From DAOTWA01 sp034435955 (GTDB lineage Bacteria; Chloroflexota; Anaerolineae; Anaerolineales; Anaerolineaceae): a stretch of DNA of 64,000 nt. The position numbers and the translations under genes are program-made. Shown here in pieces: positions 9,238 through 18,016 of the stretch. The notes beneath the pieces were generated by a model. That model worked only from the letters and a program-made list of their open reading frames with translations, made no database searches and was not told the origin of the DNA. How positions within the stretch are numbered: position 1 is the first letter of the stretch; each line of letters begins with the position of its first letter. The stretch lies in NCBI GenBank assembly GCA_034435955.1, contig DAOTWA010000007.1:1-64000 (forward strand). Direction: 5' to 3'.

Positions 9238-10383
9238 TTACCGCTGGGCGCGGTTGCGCAGGAAGGCGGGGATGTCCAGGTCGTCGGTGTTCAACACGCG
9301 CGGCTGGAACTCGGCCGGGGCGGGTGTTGGGGCGAGCGTGTCGGCGTGCTCCAGCGGGCGGGGGCGGGGTGTGGCGATACCTTCCTCCTTCTGCTTGGGG
9401 CGCTCCACCGGCCGCAGGGCGCCCGTGCGCTCAAAACCCGTGGCGATGACGGTGATGCGCAGCTCGTCGCCCATGTTCGGATCGATGACAGCGCCGAAGA
9501 TCAGGTTGACGTCCGGATGGGCGGTTTCCTTAATGATGGCGGCGGCCTGGTTGACCTCGAAGAGGGTCAGGTTGGGCCCGCCGGTCACATTGAAGAGGAT
9601 GCCGCGGGCGCCATCGATGGTGATGTCGAGGAGCTGGCTGGAGATAGCCTGCTCGGCGGCCACGCGAGCGCGGTCCTCTCCCGAAGCATGGCCGACGGCC
9701 ATGAGGGCCGCCCCGCCCTCGGACATGATGGTGCGCACATCGGCGAAATCCAGGTTGATCAGCCCGGGGACGGTGATCAACTCGGAGATGCCCTGGATAC
9801 CCTGGCGCAGGACGTCGTCGGCGAGGCGGAAAGCATCCTGCAGGCTGGCGCGCTTGTCGGCGATCTGAAGCAGGCGGTCGTTGGGGATGACGATCAAGGT
9901 ATCGGCGTGCTCCTTGAGCTTGGAGGTGCCAGCCTCGGCCGACTGCAGGCGCTTGGCACCCTCAAAGGTGAAGGGGCGGGTGACCACGCCGATGGTCAGC
10001 GCGCCGACCTCTTTGGCGATCTGAGCGACGATGGGGGCTGCTCCGGTGCCGGTGCCGCCGCCCAAACCGGCGGTGACGAAAACCATGTCGCTGCCTTTGA
10101 GCACCTCGTACAGCTCCTCGGCCGATTCTTCGGCGGACTTGCGGCCGACTTCGGGGTTGCCGCCGGCTCCCAGGCCGCGGGTCACCTTGTCGCCGATGCG
10201 TACGCGGGTGGGGGCGTTGGAAAGGAGCAGCGCCTGGGCATCGGTGTTCACGGCGATAAACTCGATGCCCGAGAGGCCTTCCTCGATCATGCGGTTAACC
10301 GCATTGCAGCCTCCCCCGCCCACGCCAACGACTTTTATTCTGGCAAATGATTCAAAATTCTGGTTCGGATTGGTCGGTTCCAT
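9238..10383 (-). CDS. ftsZ: Cell division protein FtsZ
   Basis: The tubulin-like GTPase that forms the division ring. Visible features are the N-terminal [16 protein letters not shown], the tubulin signature [10 protein letters not shown], the T7 loop region [13 protein letters not shown], and the conserved C-terminal peptide [13 protein letters not shown] that binds FtsA and other partners. I place the start at the ATG at 10383 ([10 protein letters not shown], 381 residues), because GGAGG lies 8 bases before it. An ATG 15 bases upstream has no ribosome site. It is the last gene of the dcw operon, 61 bases after ftsA, as in most bacteria. Confidence 0.97.
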   Translation of the reverse strand: MEPTNPNQNFESFARIKVVGVGGGGCNAVNRMIEEGLSGIEFIAVNTDAQALLLSNAPTRVRIGDKVTRGLGAGGNPEVGRKSAEESAEELYEVLKGSDMVFVTAGLGGGTGTGAAPIVAQIAKEVGALTIGVVTRPFTFEGAKRLQSAEAGTSKLKEHADTLIVIPNDRLLQIADKRASLQDAFRLADDVLRQGIQGISELITVPGLINLDFADVRTIMSEGGAALMAVGHASGEDRARVAAEQAISSQLLDITIDGARGILFNVTGGPNLTLFEVNQAAAIIKETAHPDVNLIFGAVIDPNMGDELRITVIATGFERTGALRPVERPKQKEEGIATPRPRPLEHADTLAPTPAPAEFQPRVLNTDDLDIPAFLRNRAQR

Positions 10384-10444
10384 AGTTTTGTCCTCCATAG
10401 CGTTAGATGAGTTTCTCCTCCGTTGCGGGTTGTAAGGGTCAGGT

Positions 10445-11680
10445 TCAGGGTAACAGCCTTTTCAGCCAGTTTTTGATGGTATCCACATCTAAACTCACTC
10501 CTTTCAGCCTGGGGCCTCCATGGTGGAGTTGCGGGCTGGATTCGGTCATTAATAGGGCCCAATTCAACAGGCCGACGCTGGTGGAATAAGCTGGCGAGTT
10601 AAGCTGGTCGGTAAGCCCCACCAGGTTTTCGGGTTTGGCGATGCGCACCGGCAGGCCAAGCACCTCGCTGGCCAGGTCGCGGATACCCGGCAGGAGGCTA
10701 GAGCCTCCGGTGAGCACCATGCCGGCCGGCAGCAAGCCATCGTAGCCGGAGCGCTTGATCTCTTGTAGCAGGAGCAGGAAGATTTCCTCCACGCGAGCTT
10801 CGATAATGTGGGCGAGTTCCTTGCGGCTGACCTGAACGGGGCGGTCCTCGCCAAAAGAACGCACCACGAAGGTCTCCTCGGGCCCGACCTGGGATTCGAT
10901 GGCGAAGCCATGTTGCTTTTTCACCTCCTCGGCCTGGGAAACAGGCATGCGCAGGCCATGGGCGATATCGGAGGTGATGTGGTTGCCGCCCACGGCCAGG
11001 ACCATGGTGTGCCATACATCGCCGTCGATGTAGATGGCCATGTCAGTGGTGCCGCCGCCAATATCGCAAACCACCACGCCCATCTGTCGCTCGCTCTCCG
11101 AGAGGACCACCTCAGCCGATGCGAGTGGGTTAAGGACGAATTGGGAGACCTCGACACCCGAGGCCGCCACCGCCTGGCGGAGGTTCTCGACTGTAGCTGC
11201 AGCCGCGGTGATGATGTGGGCTTCGACTTCCAGGCGGTAGCCATGCATGCCGATCGGCATACGGATGCCGTCCTGCCCGTCGATGACGAAGCCACGCTGG
11301 ATGACGTGGATGATCTCGCGGTTATGGGGGATGGCGACCGCCTGAGCGGCCTCCAGGGCGCGTTCTACGTCTTCGTAATCGATGACCCGGCCGGAGATGC
11401 CGACCACTCCCTTGCTGTTGACCGATGAGACGTGCGAGCCGGCCAGGCTGACCAGCGCGGAGGTGATTTCCAGTCCACAGGAGCGCTGGGCCTTTTCAAT
11501 GGAACGGGCAACTGCCTGGGAAGCGGCCGCCAGATCGATGACTGTGCCTTTACGGATGCCCTGGGACGGCTCGATGCCCACGCCGAGGATGCGCAAGCTG
11601 CGTTCCCCTTCGACCCGCGCGACCAGCGTGCAGGTCTTGGTGGTGCCTATGTCAATACCAACGACGATCGGTTCGTCCAT
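10445..11680 (-). CDS. ftsA: Cell division protein FtsA
   Basis: An actin-like ATPase of 411 residues that tethers FtsZ to the membrane and recruits later division proteins. The N-terminus has the phosphate-1 motif [16 protein letters not shown]. The 1C domain, phosphate-2 motif ([15 protein letters not shown]) and adenosine motif ([12 protein letters not shown]) are in order. The C-terminus ends in [15 protein letters not shown], an amphipathic helix suited to membrane anchoring. It begins 4 bases after ftsQ and precedes ftsZ. Confidence 0.96.
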   Translation of the reverse strand: MDEPIVVGIDIGTTKTCTLVARVEGERSLRILGVGIEPSQGIRKGTVIDLAAASQAVARSIEKAQRSCGLEITSALVSLAGSHVSSVNSKGVVGISGRVIDYEDVERALEAAQAVAIPHNREIIHVIQRGFVIDGQDGIRMPIGMHGYRLEVEAHIITAAAATVENLRQAVAASGVEVSQFVLNPLASAEVVLSESERQMGVVVCDIGGGTTDMAIYIDGDVWHTMVLAVGGNHITSDIAHGLRMPVSQAEEVKKQHGFAIESQVGPEETFVVRSFGEDRPVQVSRKELAHIIEARVEEIFLLLLQEIKRSGYDGLLPAGMVLTGGSSLLPGIRDLASEVLGLPVRIAKPENLVGLTDQLNSPAYSTSVGLLNWALLMTESSPQLHHGGPRLKGVSLDVDTIKNWLKRLLP

Positions 11681-11684
11681 AACT

Positions 11685-12725
11685 CTACGGCTCCAGCCGA
11701 TAAAAAGGTGCGTGGATAAACTGCACGCTGATCAGTGCAGGTTTGATGCCGTCTTTTTCCAGCTTCGCAACGATGGCCTGATATTCGATCAATTTGCTGC
11801 CCATGTCGGTTTTATCAAAACCGAAATAGACTCTCCAGCCTTTTGGATCGTTCCAGCCCAGGCCGTAGCGTGGGTCATAGGCGAGGGCAGTGCCGGAGGG
11901 TGCTTCAGCCTTCATAGCCAGGATGCCAGGAATGAGTTCGGGCGGGAGGAAGGGCTTCGCCACAGCCGTTCCTCCTGGCAGGGTGGAATGGGCAGCGGTG
12001 ATGGAGGGCAATGAGACGCCGTTGGCGGCCGCATCGGCCTTGGGCTCGAGGGGCACTGGGTCAGCCTGGGCCTGGACGAGCAACAGATTTTCGGGCGGCT
12101 CACCGCGGGGAGGAAACGCCACGCCTTGTTCATCGATCCAAAGGGTCTGTCCGTTTTGTTCCCAGGCGATGAGCGGGACGCGTTCCTTCACGCTCACCAG
12201 CAGGCTGGCGGGGAAGCCGACGCGCACGTCCACCGCCTCAAGGTCGGGGAAGGCGGTCAGCAGCTCATCTTCCATTTCGCGCGGCGAGGCTTCCACGGCG
12301 GGCAGGCCGGCCACGTCTAAGACGGCGTTGATGTCGTGGGCGGAGAGGCGTTTGGCACCGACCACTCTGGCCGCACTGAGTTGGAAGAGAGGGAAATTCC
12401 AGAGCAGGAAGAGGGCGGCCGCCAGCCCGAGGACCAGAGCGCCGGAGAGCAAGCGCCAGCCAGGATGGATGGCGGGCAAGGCGGGCAGACGCACCTCCGC
12501 GCCGGTGGTATTGAGGGAGTAATAATACTGCCGGCGAGGGTGGGTCTGGACGCGCTGGCGGAGCGGTACACTGGCCATGCCGCCGCGAGAAATCACCGGA
12601 GGTACGGCCATCGGGCGGGTAGAGCGCTCGGCGGCCTGGTTGATCCGCCGCTGACTGGTTTGCTGGCGGCGCTGACGGACCTGATCGGATCGGCGTTGGA
12701 TCGTCTGGCGACCTGTGTTACTCAT
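11685..12725 (-). CDS. ftsQ: FtsQ-type POTRA-domain division protein
   Basis: A bitopic membrane protein of 346 residues from the ATG at 12725, which overlaps the ddl stop as ATGA. It has a long Arg/Gln-rich cytoplasmic N-terminus (about 1-85), one transmembrane helix (about 96-115, LLSGALVLGLAAALFLLWNF), a POTRA domain (FQLSAARVVGAKRLSAHDI), and the FtsQ beta domain (VPLIAWEQNGQTLWIDEQGVAF). FtsQ links the early and late divisome and the FtsB/FtsL pair. The cytoplasmic tail is longer than in many FtsQ proteins. The location between ddl and ftsA is the classical one. Confidence 0.9.
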   Translation of the reverse strand: MSNTGRQTIQRRSDQVRQRRQQTSQRRINQAAERSTRPMAVPPVISRGGMASVPLRQRVQTHPRRQYYYSLNTTGAEVRLPALPAIHPGWRLLSGALVLGLAAALFLLWNFPLFQLSAARVVGAKRLSAHDINAVLDVAGLPAVEASPREMEDELLTAFPDLEAVDVRVGFPASLLVSVKERVPLIAWEQNGQTLWIDEQGVAFPPRGEPPENLLLVQAQADPVPLEPKADAAANGVSLPSITAAHSTLPGGTAVAKPFLPPELIPGILAMKAEAPSGTALAYDPRYGLGWNDPKGWRVYFGFDKTDMGSKLIEYQAIVAKLEKDGIKPALISVQFIHAPFYRLEP

Positions 12726-13840
12726 GCGGTCCTCCCGTAACGGCGCTCGGTGCGATCGCGCTCGGCTTTGCGTTCCAGGGCCAGCTCGATCAGGCGGTCC
12801 ACCAATTTGGGGTAGGGCAGCCCGCTGGCCTCCCACAATTTGGGATACATGCTGATTTGGGTAAAACCAGGGATGGTGTTGATCTCACTCAGGAAAAGCT
12901 GGCCGCTGTCGCGGTCAAGGAAGAAATCCACGCGGGCCATGCCGGCGCAGTCGACCGCGGAATAGGCGCGCAGGGCCAGTTCGGTCACCTGTGCAGTCTG
13001 GTCAGCAGTTAGAGGGGCGGGGATGAGCAGCTCGGAGCGTCCATCGATGTATTTGGCCTCATAGCTGTAGAACTCGCGGGATGGAATGATTTCGCCGGGG
13101 AGGGAAGCCTGCGGCTGCTCATTGCCCAGCACGCTGATCTCAATCTCACGCGCGTTCACACCGCGCTCGATCAGCACGCGGCGGTCATAGCGAGCTGCGT
13201 CGATGAGTCCCTCGACCAGGTCGTTGCGGCTGCGGCATTTCGTGATGCCAACTGAGGAACCCAGGTTGGAAGGCTTGGTGAACAATGGATAGGGGGCGAG
13301 GTTCTCCGCACGCTCGATCACGCTTGGCAGGTCGTTTTCGATTTCGCGACGGGTAACCAGGATCGAATCCACGACCGGGACGCCGTGGGCTTTCATCACG
13401 TCTTTGAAGAGGGCTTTGTCCATGCCGACTGAGGAGGCCAATACACCGGCGCCAACGTAAGCCAAGTCGGCCAGCTCGAACAAGCCCTGCAGCGTTCCGT
13501 CCTCTCCGAATGTACCGTGCAGCACGGGGAAAATCACATCCAGGTCAGTGAGCAGCTCGATCCACTCACCGCGCTGGCTGTCGCGCAGCCGATACAGGCC
13601 AGGGCGGGTGGTGTCGGGCAGGATCGCGGCGGGGGAAAGATGGGTGGTCGATAAAGTGCCCAGGGCTGTCAGGACGTCATCGCCCACCAGCCAGGCGCCG
13701 TCCCGGGTGATCCCGATTTGGGTGACCTGGTAGCGGGCGGGGTCCAGCACGCCAAGCACCGAGCGCGCGGACATCAGCGAGACTTCATGCTCGCCCGAGC
13801 GACCGCCAAAGATAACGCCGATACGCAATTTCGATCCCAT
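12722..13840 (-). CDS. ddl: D-alanine--D-alanine ligase
   Basis: A 372-residue ATP-grasp enzyme making the D-Ala-D-Ala dipeptide for peptidoglycan stem peptides. The start GVIFGGRSGEHEVSLMSA is the family signature. KPSNLGSSVGITK is the ATP-binding glycine-rich segment, and LFLSEINTIPGFTQISMYPKLW is the second Ddl signature with metal-binding glutamate and asparagine. Length is normal. It overlaps ftsQ by 4 bases and follows murB by 3, so translation is likely coupled along the operon. Confidence 0.96.
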   Translation of the reverse strand: MGSKLRIGVIFGGRSGEHEVSLMSARSVLGVLDPARYQVTQIGITRDGAWLVGDDVLTALGTLSTTHLSPAAILPDTTRPGLYRLRDSQRGEWIELLTDLDVIFPVLHGTFGEDGTLQGLFELADLAYVGAGVLASSVGMDKALFKDVMKAHGVPVVDSILVTRREIENDLPSVIERAENLAPYPLFTKPSNLGSSVGITKCRSRNDLVEGLIDAARYDRRVLIERGVNAREIEISVLGNEQPQASLPGEIIPSREFYSYEAKYIDGRSELLIPAPLTADQTAQVTELALRAYSAVDCAGMARVDFFLDRDSGQLFLSEINTIPGFTQISMYPKLWEASGLPYPKLVDRLIELALERKAERDRTERRYGRTA

Positions 13841-13843
13841 CTC

Positions 13844-14809
13844 TCACCCGGCCAGGTTGGTTTCCTTTTCTTCCCAATCACCGACCAGCTCGATCTCCAA
13901 TTCGAGCGAAATGCCGAATTTGTCAGCGACGGTGCGCTGAGCCAGACGAATCAGGGCCAGCACATCCGCTGCGCTGGCGCCGCCGCGGTTGACGAAAAAG
14001 TTACCGTGAAGCGTGCTGATCTCGGCGCCGCCGATGCGAGTGCCTTTCAACCCCGCCTGATCGATCAATCGGCCGGCGAAATCCCCCGCAGGATTTTTGA
14101 ACATCGAGCCCATGGACGCGCCGGGGGGTTGAGTGCTGCGGCGGTGGCTGGAGATTTCCTCCAAACGCGCTTTCACGGCCTCCGGCGTGCTGCGTGAGAG
14201 CTGCAATGTGGCCGAGAGGATCACGGCTTGGGCGGCTTCCCGTTTTAAGATGCTGCTGCGATACTGGTAAGCCATGCGCTTGCACGTCCAGGCTTCCTTG
14301 CCGGAAATTCGGTGCAAGATTTCTGCCACGATCAAACTGCTGGCGACGTCGCCGCCATGAGCACCGGCGTTGCCGTAAACCGCCCCGCCGACCGTTCCGG
14401 GAATGGCGGCGGCCCATTCAAGCCCGCTCAGGCCTCGCACGGCTGCCTGGCGGCCGATAGCGCCCAGATTGGCGCCCGATTCGGCCCACACGGCGGGGGG
14501 TTCGCCGCGTGCATCGATGCGTACGTTGCGCGCCCGGTTGAGCACAACCACTCCACGGTACCCGCGATCGGAGACCAGGATGTTGGATCCGCCCCCCAAG
14601 ATGAAGAATGGCACCTCCAGATCCCACAGACGAACGGCGGCATCGGCCAGTTCGCCGGCGGAATTGACCGGCAGGAGGGCGTCGCATGGACCGCCCACAC
14701 GGGCGGTGGTGTAGTGGGCCAGGGTAACATTCTCCTGCAGTCGGTGGCCGAAGGCCAAGCGGAGGTCCTGGATAGGAATTGAACGAGAGGTCGTTTTTAC
14801 CATCACCAT
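13844..14809 (-). CDS. murB: UDP-N-acetylenolpyruvoylglucosamine reductase
   Basis: A 321-residue FAD enzyme that reduces UDP-GlcNAc-enolpyruvate to UDP-MurNAc. FILGGGSNILVSDRGYRG is the FAD-binding signature. AAIPGTVGGAVYGNAGAHGGDV is the central motif (positions only; the FAD site continues there), and GSMFKNPAGDFAGRLID carries the catalytic serine region. The C-terminal LELEIELVGDW includes the conserved acid. It is of the shorter type II MurB. ATGGTGATG offers two close starts (14809 or 14803). The gene begins 1 base after a small ORF. Confidence 0.95.
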   Translation of the reverse strand: MVMVKTTSRSIPIQDLRLAFGHRLQENVTLAHYTTARVGGPCDALLPVNSAGELADAAVRLWDLEVPFFILGGGSNILVSDRGYRGVVVLNRARNVRIDARGEPPAVWAESGANLGAIGRQAAVRGLSGLEWAAAIPGTVGGAVYGNAGAHGGDVASSLIVAEILHRISGKEAWTCKRMAYQYRSSILKREAAQAVILSATLQLSRSTPEAVKARLEEISSHRRSTQPPGASMGSMFKNPAGDFAGRLIDQAGLKGTRIGGAEISTLHGNFFVNRGGASAADVLALIRLAQRTVADKFGISLELEIELVGDWEEKETNLAG

Positions 14810-14810
14810 C

Positions 14811-14990
14811 TCAATGCGTCTCGAAATACCAGATCAACCGCAGGACGACCTCGCGGCGGGAGTAACGGGGAGCCGGGCGCGAGCTGAGCGGCTTGGAGGC
14901 GGCTGGTTTGGGGGGCAAAGGGGTCTCGCGCGGGGGATTGCTGCTGCTTTTAAGTGCAGCGGTCGGCGTAGATGTTTTGGTATCAGCCAT
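14811..14990 (-). CDS. Small unrecognised protein between murC and murB
   Basis: A 59-residue ORF that starts with an ATG 8 bases inside the end of murC and stops just before murB, so it fits exactly into the operon. It begins MADTKTSTPTAALKSSS, is rich in Pro/Ser/Ala/Lys up to about residue 42, and ends in a basic plus hydrophobic stretch (YSRREVVLRLIWYFETH). That end looks like the start of a membrane helix cut short. I do not recognise the family. It may be a real small division-cluster protein, or a truncated remnant whose reading frame survives to keep murC-murB coupling. Confidence 0.45.
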   Translation of the reverse strand: MADTKTSTPTAALKSSSNPPRETPLPPKPAASKPLSSRPAPRYSRREVVLRLIWYFETH

Positions 14991-16377
14991 GAGAGGGCGT
15001 CCTTTCTTGCAGGGCAGCCATGAGATCGGCGCTAATGCGGTCGGCGTCGCCGGCGGAAAAGACCAGCACCACATCGCCGGGGCGGACGCCGGCCAGCAGG
15101 GTCTGTACGGCGTCGGGGAAAGTAGCGGCAAAGGCGGCGGAGGGGTGGGTCATTGCTCGTACCAAACTGGCGGAGGAAAAATCTTCGTGCGGTTCACGAG
15201 CGGCGTAGATTTCGGTGACCAGGACATGGTCGGCATCCTGGAAAGCGTGTTCAAAGGCGGTCATGAGGGTGCGAGTGCGGGAATAGGTGTGGGGTTGCCA
15301 GACGGCCCAGATGGGGCGGTTAGGGAAGCGGACGCGGGCGGCGGCGAGGGTAGCGCGGATCTCGGTGGGGTGATGCGCATAGTCATCGATAATCGTGATA
15401 CCGCCGATTTCACCGCGCAGGTCGAAGCGCCGCACGGCACCCTGATATTCGCCCAGGGCTGCGGCGGCGCGTTTGCCGTCCAGATGCAAGTGATGACTGA
15501 CGGCCAGCGCAGCCAGGGCGTTACGCACATTGTGCTCGCCGGGCACTTGAAGCTCCACACGCTCCACCGGTTGGTGGGCCCCCTCTGGGGTTGGATAGAG
15601 CGCATCGAAGGTGAAGCCCCCATGGGCGTTCGGCTGAAGGGTTTCGGCGCGGTAAAGCGCCGCCTCCGAGAGACCATATGAGGCAGTCTTCAGGCTGCGC
15701 GCGCGAGCGTACTGCAATAAAGCGGCAGCACCTGGATCGTCCAGGCAACCAATCAGCGTACCACCGGGCAAAAGACGGTCAACGAACTGCTCGAAAGCCG
15801 CCATATAATCCCCGAAGGTTGGGAAATCATCCGGGTGATCGTGCTCGACGGTGGTGAGCACAATGATCTCGGGATGGAGACCCAGGAACATACGGTCGTA
15901 CTCATCCGCTTCGATCACGAATACCTCGCCTGAGCCGGCGTGGGCATTGGCACCAAGGTTCTTAGCGACGCTGCCGATGATGTAGGACGGATCTTCGCCC
16001 GATGCGGCCAACATCCAGGCGATCATGGCGGTGGTGGTGGTCTTGCCGTGCGTGCCGGCCACGGCCACCACGCGCTTGCCGTCCGTCAGGCGGCCAAGGA
16101 AGTCTGAGCGTTTGAGCACAGGGATGCCGGCGGCAAGAGCGGCGACCACCTCGGGGTTGTCATCGGGGATGGCCGAGGAGCGCACGACGAGGTCGGCGCC
16201 GGCCACATTTTGGGGCGCATGACCGATCGAAACGGCCACGCCGGCTGCGCGCAGATCCTGAGCCAGGGGCGAGAGGACGCGGTCAGAGCCACTGACCGTG
16301 TAGCCGCTTTCCAGCAGTACACGGGCGATGGCGCTCAGGCCGGTTCCACCAATCCCAATGAGGTGAATGTGCGTCAT
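14983..16377 (-). CDS. murC: UDP-N-acetylmuramate--L-alanine ligase
   Basis: A 464-residue Mur ligase adding L-Ala to UDP-MurNAc. The start is the ATG at 16377 (MTHIHLIGIGGTGLSAIARV), which shares one base with the cvpA stop (TGATG). The reading frame continues upstream, but those residues do not look like Mur protein. Motifs: VAGTHGKTTTTAM (ATP P-loop), EADEYDRMFL, TTVEHDHPDDFPT, and YAHHPTEIRATL in the C-terminal ligase domain. All are typical of MurC rather than Mpl. Confidence 0.96.
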   Translation of the reverse strand: MTHIHLIGIGGTGLSAIARVLLESGYTVSGSDRVLSPLAQDLRAAGVAVSIGHAPQNVAGADLVVRSSAIPDDNPEVVAALAAGIPVLKRSDFLGRLTDGKRVVAVAGTHGKTTTTAMIAWMLAASGEDPSYIIGSVAKNLGANAHAGSGEVFVIEADEYDRMFLGLHPEIIVLTTVEHDHPDDFPTFGDYMAAFEQFVDRLLPGGTLIGCLDDPGAAALLQYARARSLKTASYGLSEAALYRAETLQPNAHGGFTFDALYPTPEGAHQPVERVELQVPGEHNVRNALAALAVSHHLHLDGKRAAAALGEYQGAVRRFDLRGEIGGITIIDDYAHHPTEIRATLAAARVRFPNRPIWAVWQPHTYSRTRTLMTAFEHAFQDADHVLVTEIYAAREPHEDFSSASLVRAMTHPSAAFAATFPDAVQTLLAGVRPGDVVLVFSAGDADRISADLMAALQERTPSHG

Positions 16378-16907
16378 CAGATAAAAACCACCAGAACGAA
16401 TACGAACGCCAAGGCGACGGCGAAGTATATGGCCGGGGTGCCTAAAATCGCCGGCGGCAGGTAGGGGATCAGCTTCAAGGCAGCCTGGCCGGCAGCCGTG
16501 GCAGGGTCCGGGGCGGAGATGGCAGGAAATGGATATTTGGCCTGATCGAGGAAATACCACAGAGTGCCGAACACCAGGTAGCCATTCAAGGCTCCCAAGA
16601 AGAAACCCAGGAGCATGTCCTGGATGCGCTCGCGGACAAACCGGCCGCTGGCGGCCAGAGGAGGCAGCTTGGGGGTTTGATAGCCAAAAAACACGAGAGC
16701 CAACAAAATTGCGGCGCGAAACCAGAAGCGAGCTGTGCCGTTAAGCAGGTCCTGGATGAAGGGTGTGAATGTCTCCAAGACACGGATGACGAAGATGGAG
16801 AGGATGACCGCCGCTGCGACGAGCAGCTCTTTGGCCCAGCCGCGCATGGCGCCGATAATGGCGAAGAGGAAGACGAACAGCCAGAAGATGAAATCCAGGC
16901 TTGTCAT
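16377..16907 (-). CDS. CvpA-family membrane protein
   Basis: A 176-residue membrane protein with about four hydrophobic helices (roughly residues 6-20, 29-46, 60-78, 90-118) plus a hydrophobic C-terminal segment (YFAVALAFVFVLVVFI). The start TSLDFIFWLFVFLFAIIGA and the spacing MRGWAKEL fit the CvpA family, named for colicin V production but widely conserved, with an unsettled role in envelope homeostasis. It sits between murG (4-base overlap) and murC (1-base overlap), an unusual place for cvpA, which suggests a link with peptidoglycan precursor handling. The family call is moderate. Confidence 0.7.
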   Translation of the reverse strand: MTSLDFIFWLFVFLFAIIGAMRGWAKELLVAAAVILSIFVIRVLETFTPFIQDLLNGTARFWFRAAILLALVFFGYQTPKLPPLAASGRFVRERIQDMLLGFFLGALNGYLVFGTLWYFLDQAKYPFPAISAPDPATAAGQAALKLIPYLPPAILGTPAIYFAVALAFVFVLVVFI

Positions 16908-18016
16908 GCTGGCCTATTCTCCTGTGCGCCGCCGCCAGCCAGCTCAAGCACCAAACGGGCGATGTGCTGGGCGGCCTGCGGGCGGGCTAGCGAGCGCATG
17001 GCCGTACGCATCGCGGATAATCGCTCGGGATGGTCGAGCAAATCGAGCACAGCGGGCGACAGTCTGTCACCCAGGCGGGCATCTTCGAGAACGATGGCCG
17101 CGCCATGCCGGGCGAGATAGGCGGCGTTGACCTGCTGGTAGCGCCAGGCGTACGGATAGGGCACCAGTACGGCGGGCAATCCGAAGAGCGGAAGCTCGCC
17201 CAGGGTAGACGCTCCGGCGCGGCTGACAGCCAGATCTGCCACGGTCAAAGCGGCGCCCATTTCTTCGTGCAGATAAGGGTAAGGATGATAGCTGTGGGAC
17301 AAACCTTCGGGCAGGCTTTTTCTGGCTTGTTCGATCTCAGGCCAATCGAGCTGGCCGCTGACATGTACGATCTGGCAGCGCTGCAGCAGCGCGGGCAGGG
17401 CATTGAGCAAAGCGCGGTTGATCGAACGGGCGCCGCGGGAGCCGCCAAAGACGAGCAGAACCGGGCGGCTTTCATCCAGGCCGAGAGCTCTTCGGGCGGC
17501 GGGCGGATCCCAACGCTGCAAGTCGGGGCGGGTGGGATAGCCGGTCACGACGATCCGGCTATCCCGCCCAGGGAGAAATGAGCGCGAATCTTCGGCCGTA
17601 ACGGCAATGCGGTCGGCGAAGCGGGACAGCAGCTTGAGGGCCAGACCGGGCTCGATGTCGGGTACGTACAGGACGGAGGGCGTTTTTCGTCGCGCGAGCG
17701 CCATGGGCACGGCGATATAGCCGCCGGTGAAGAGCAGGGCGTGCGGTTGGAATGAGCGCAGCACACGCCGGGCGGCAAAATAACCGCGGGCGAGCTGCCA
17801 GGTATTCGCAGGCAAAGCGCGCAGGCCAACGCCGTGAACACCGGCGGCCGGAATGGCAGTGAAAGACACTCCGGCGCGTTTCACCAGATCAGCTTCCATG
17901 CCACCGAGGCCGCCAACCCACAGCACGTCTGCCGCCTCACTCTGCAGGGCGCGCAGGACGGCGAGGGCGGGATACACGCCTCCGCCGGTCCCTCCGGCGC
18001 AAATCAACAACCGCAC
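16904..18016 (-). CDS. murG: UDP-GlcNAc:undecaprenyl-PP-MurNAc-pentapeptide GlcNAc transferase
   Basis: A 370-residue GT28 enzyme that converts lipid I to lipid II at the inner face of the membrane. The N-terminal loop LLICAGGTGGGVYPALAV is the MurG signature that must lie near residue 10, so the start is secure. The C-terminal donor domain shows LVFGGSRGARSIN, DLAVSRAGASTLGEL and VPYPYAWRYQQVNA, which contact UDP-GlcNAc. The start lies inside the last 80 bases of ftsW and the stop overlaps cvpA as ATGA, so it is translated in a tightly coupled series. Confidence 0.95.
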   Translation of the reverse strand: MRLLICAGGTGGGVYPALAVLRALQSEAADVLWVGGLGGMEADLVKRAGVSFTAIPAAGVHGVGLRALPANTWQLARGYFAARRVLRSFQPHALLFTGGYIAVPMALARRKTPSVLYVPDIEPGLALKLLSRFADRIAVTAEDSRSFLPGRDSRIVVTGYPTRPDLQRWDPPAARRALGLDESRPVLLVFGGSRGARSINRALLNALPALLQRCQIVHVSGQLDWPEIEQARKSLPEGLSHSYHPYPYLHEEMGAALTVADLAVSRAGASTLGELPLFGLPAVLVPYPYAWRYQQVNAAYLARHGAAIVLEDARLGDRLSPAVLDLLDHPERLSAMRTAMRSLARPQAAQHIARLVLELAGGGAQENRPA

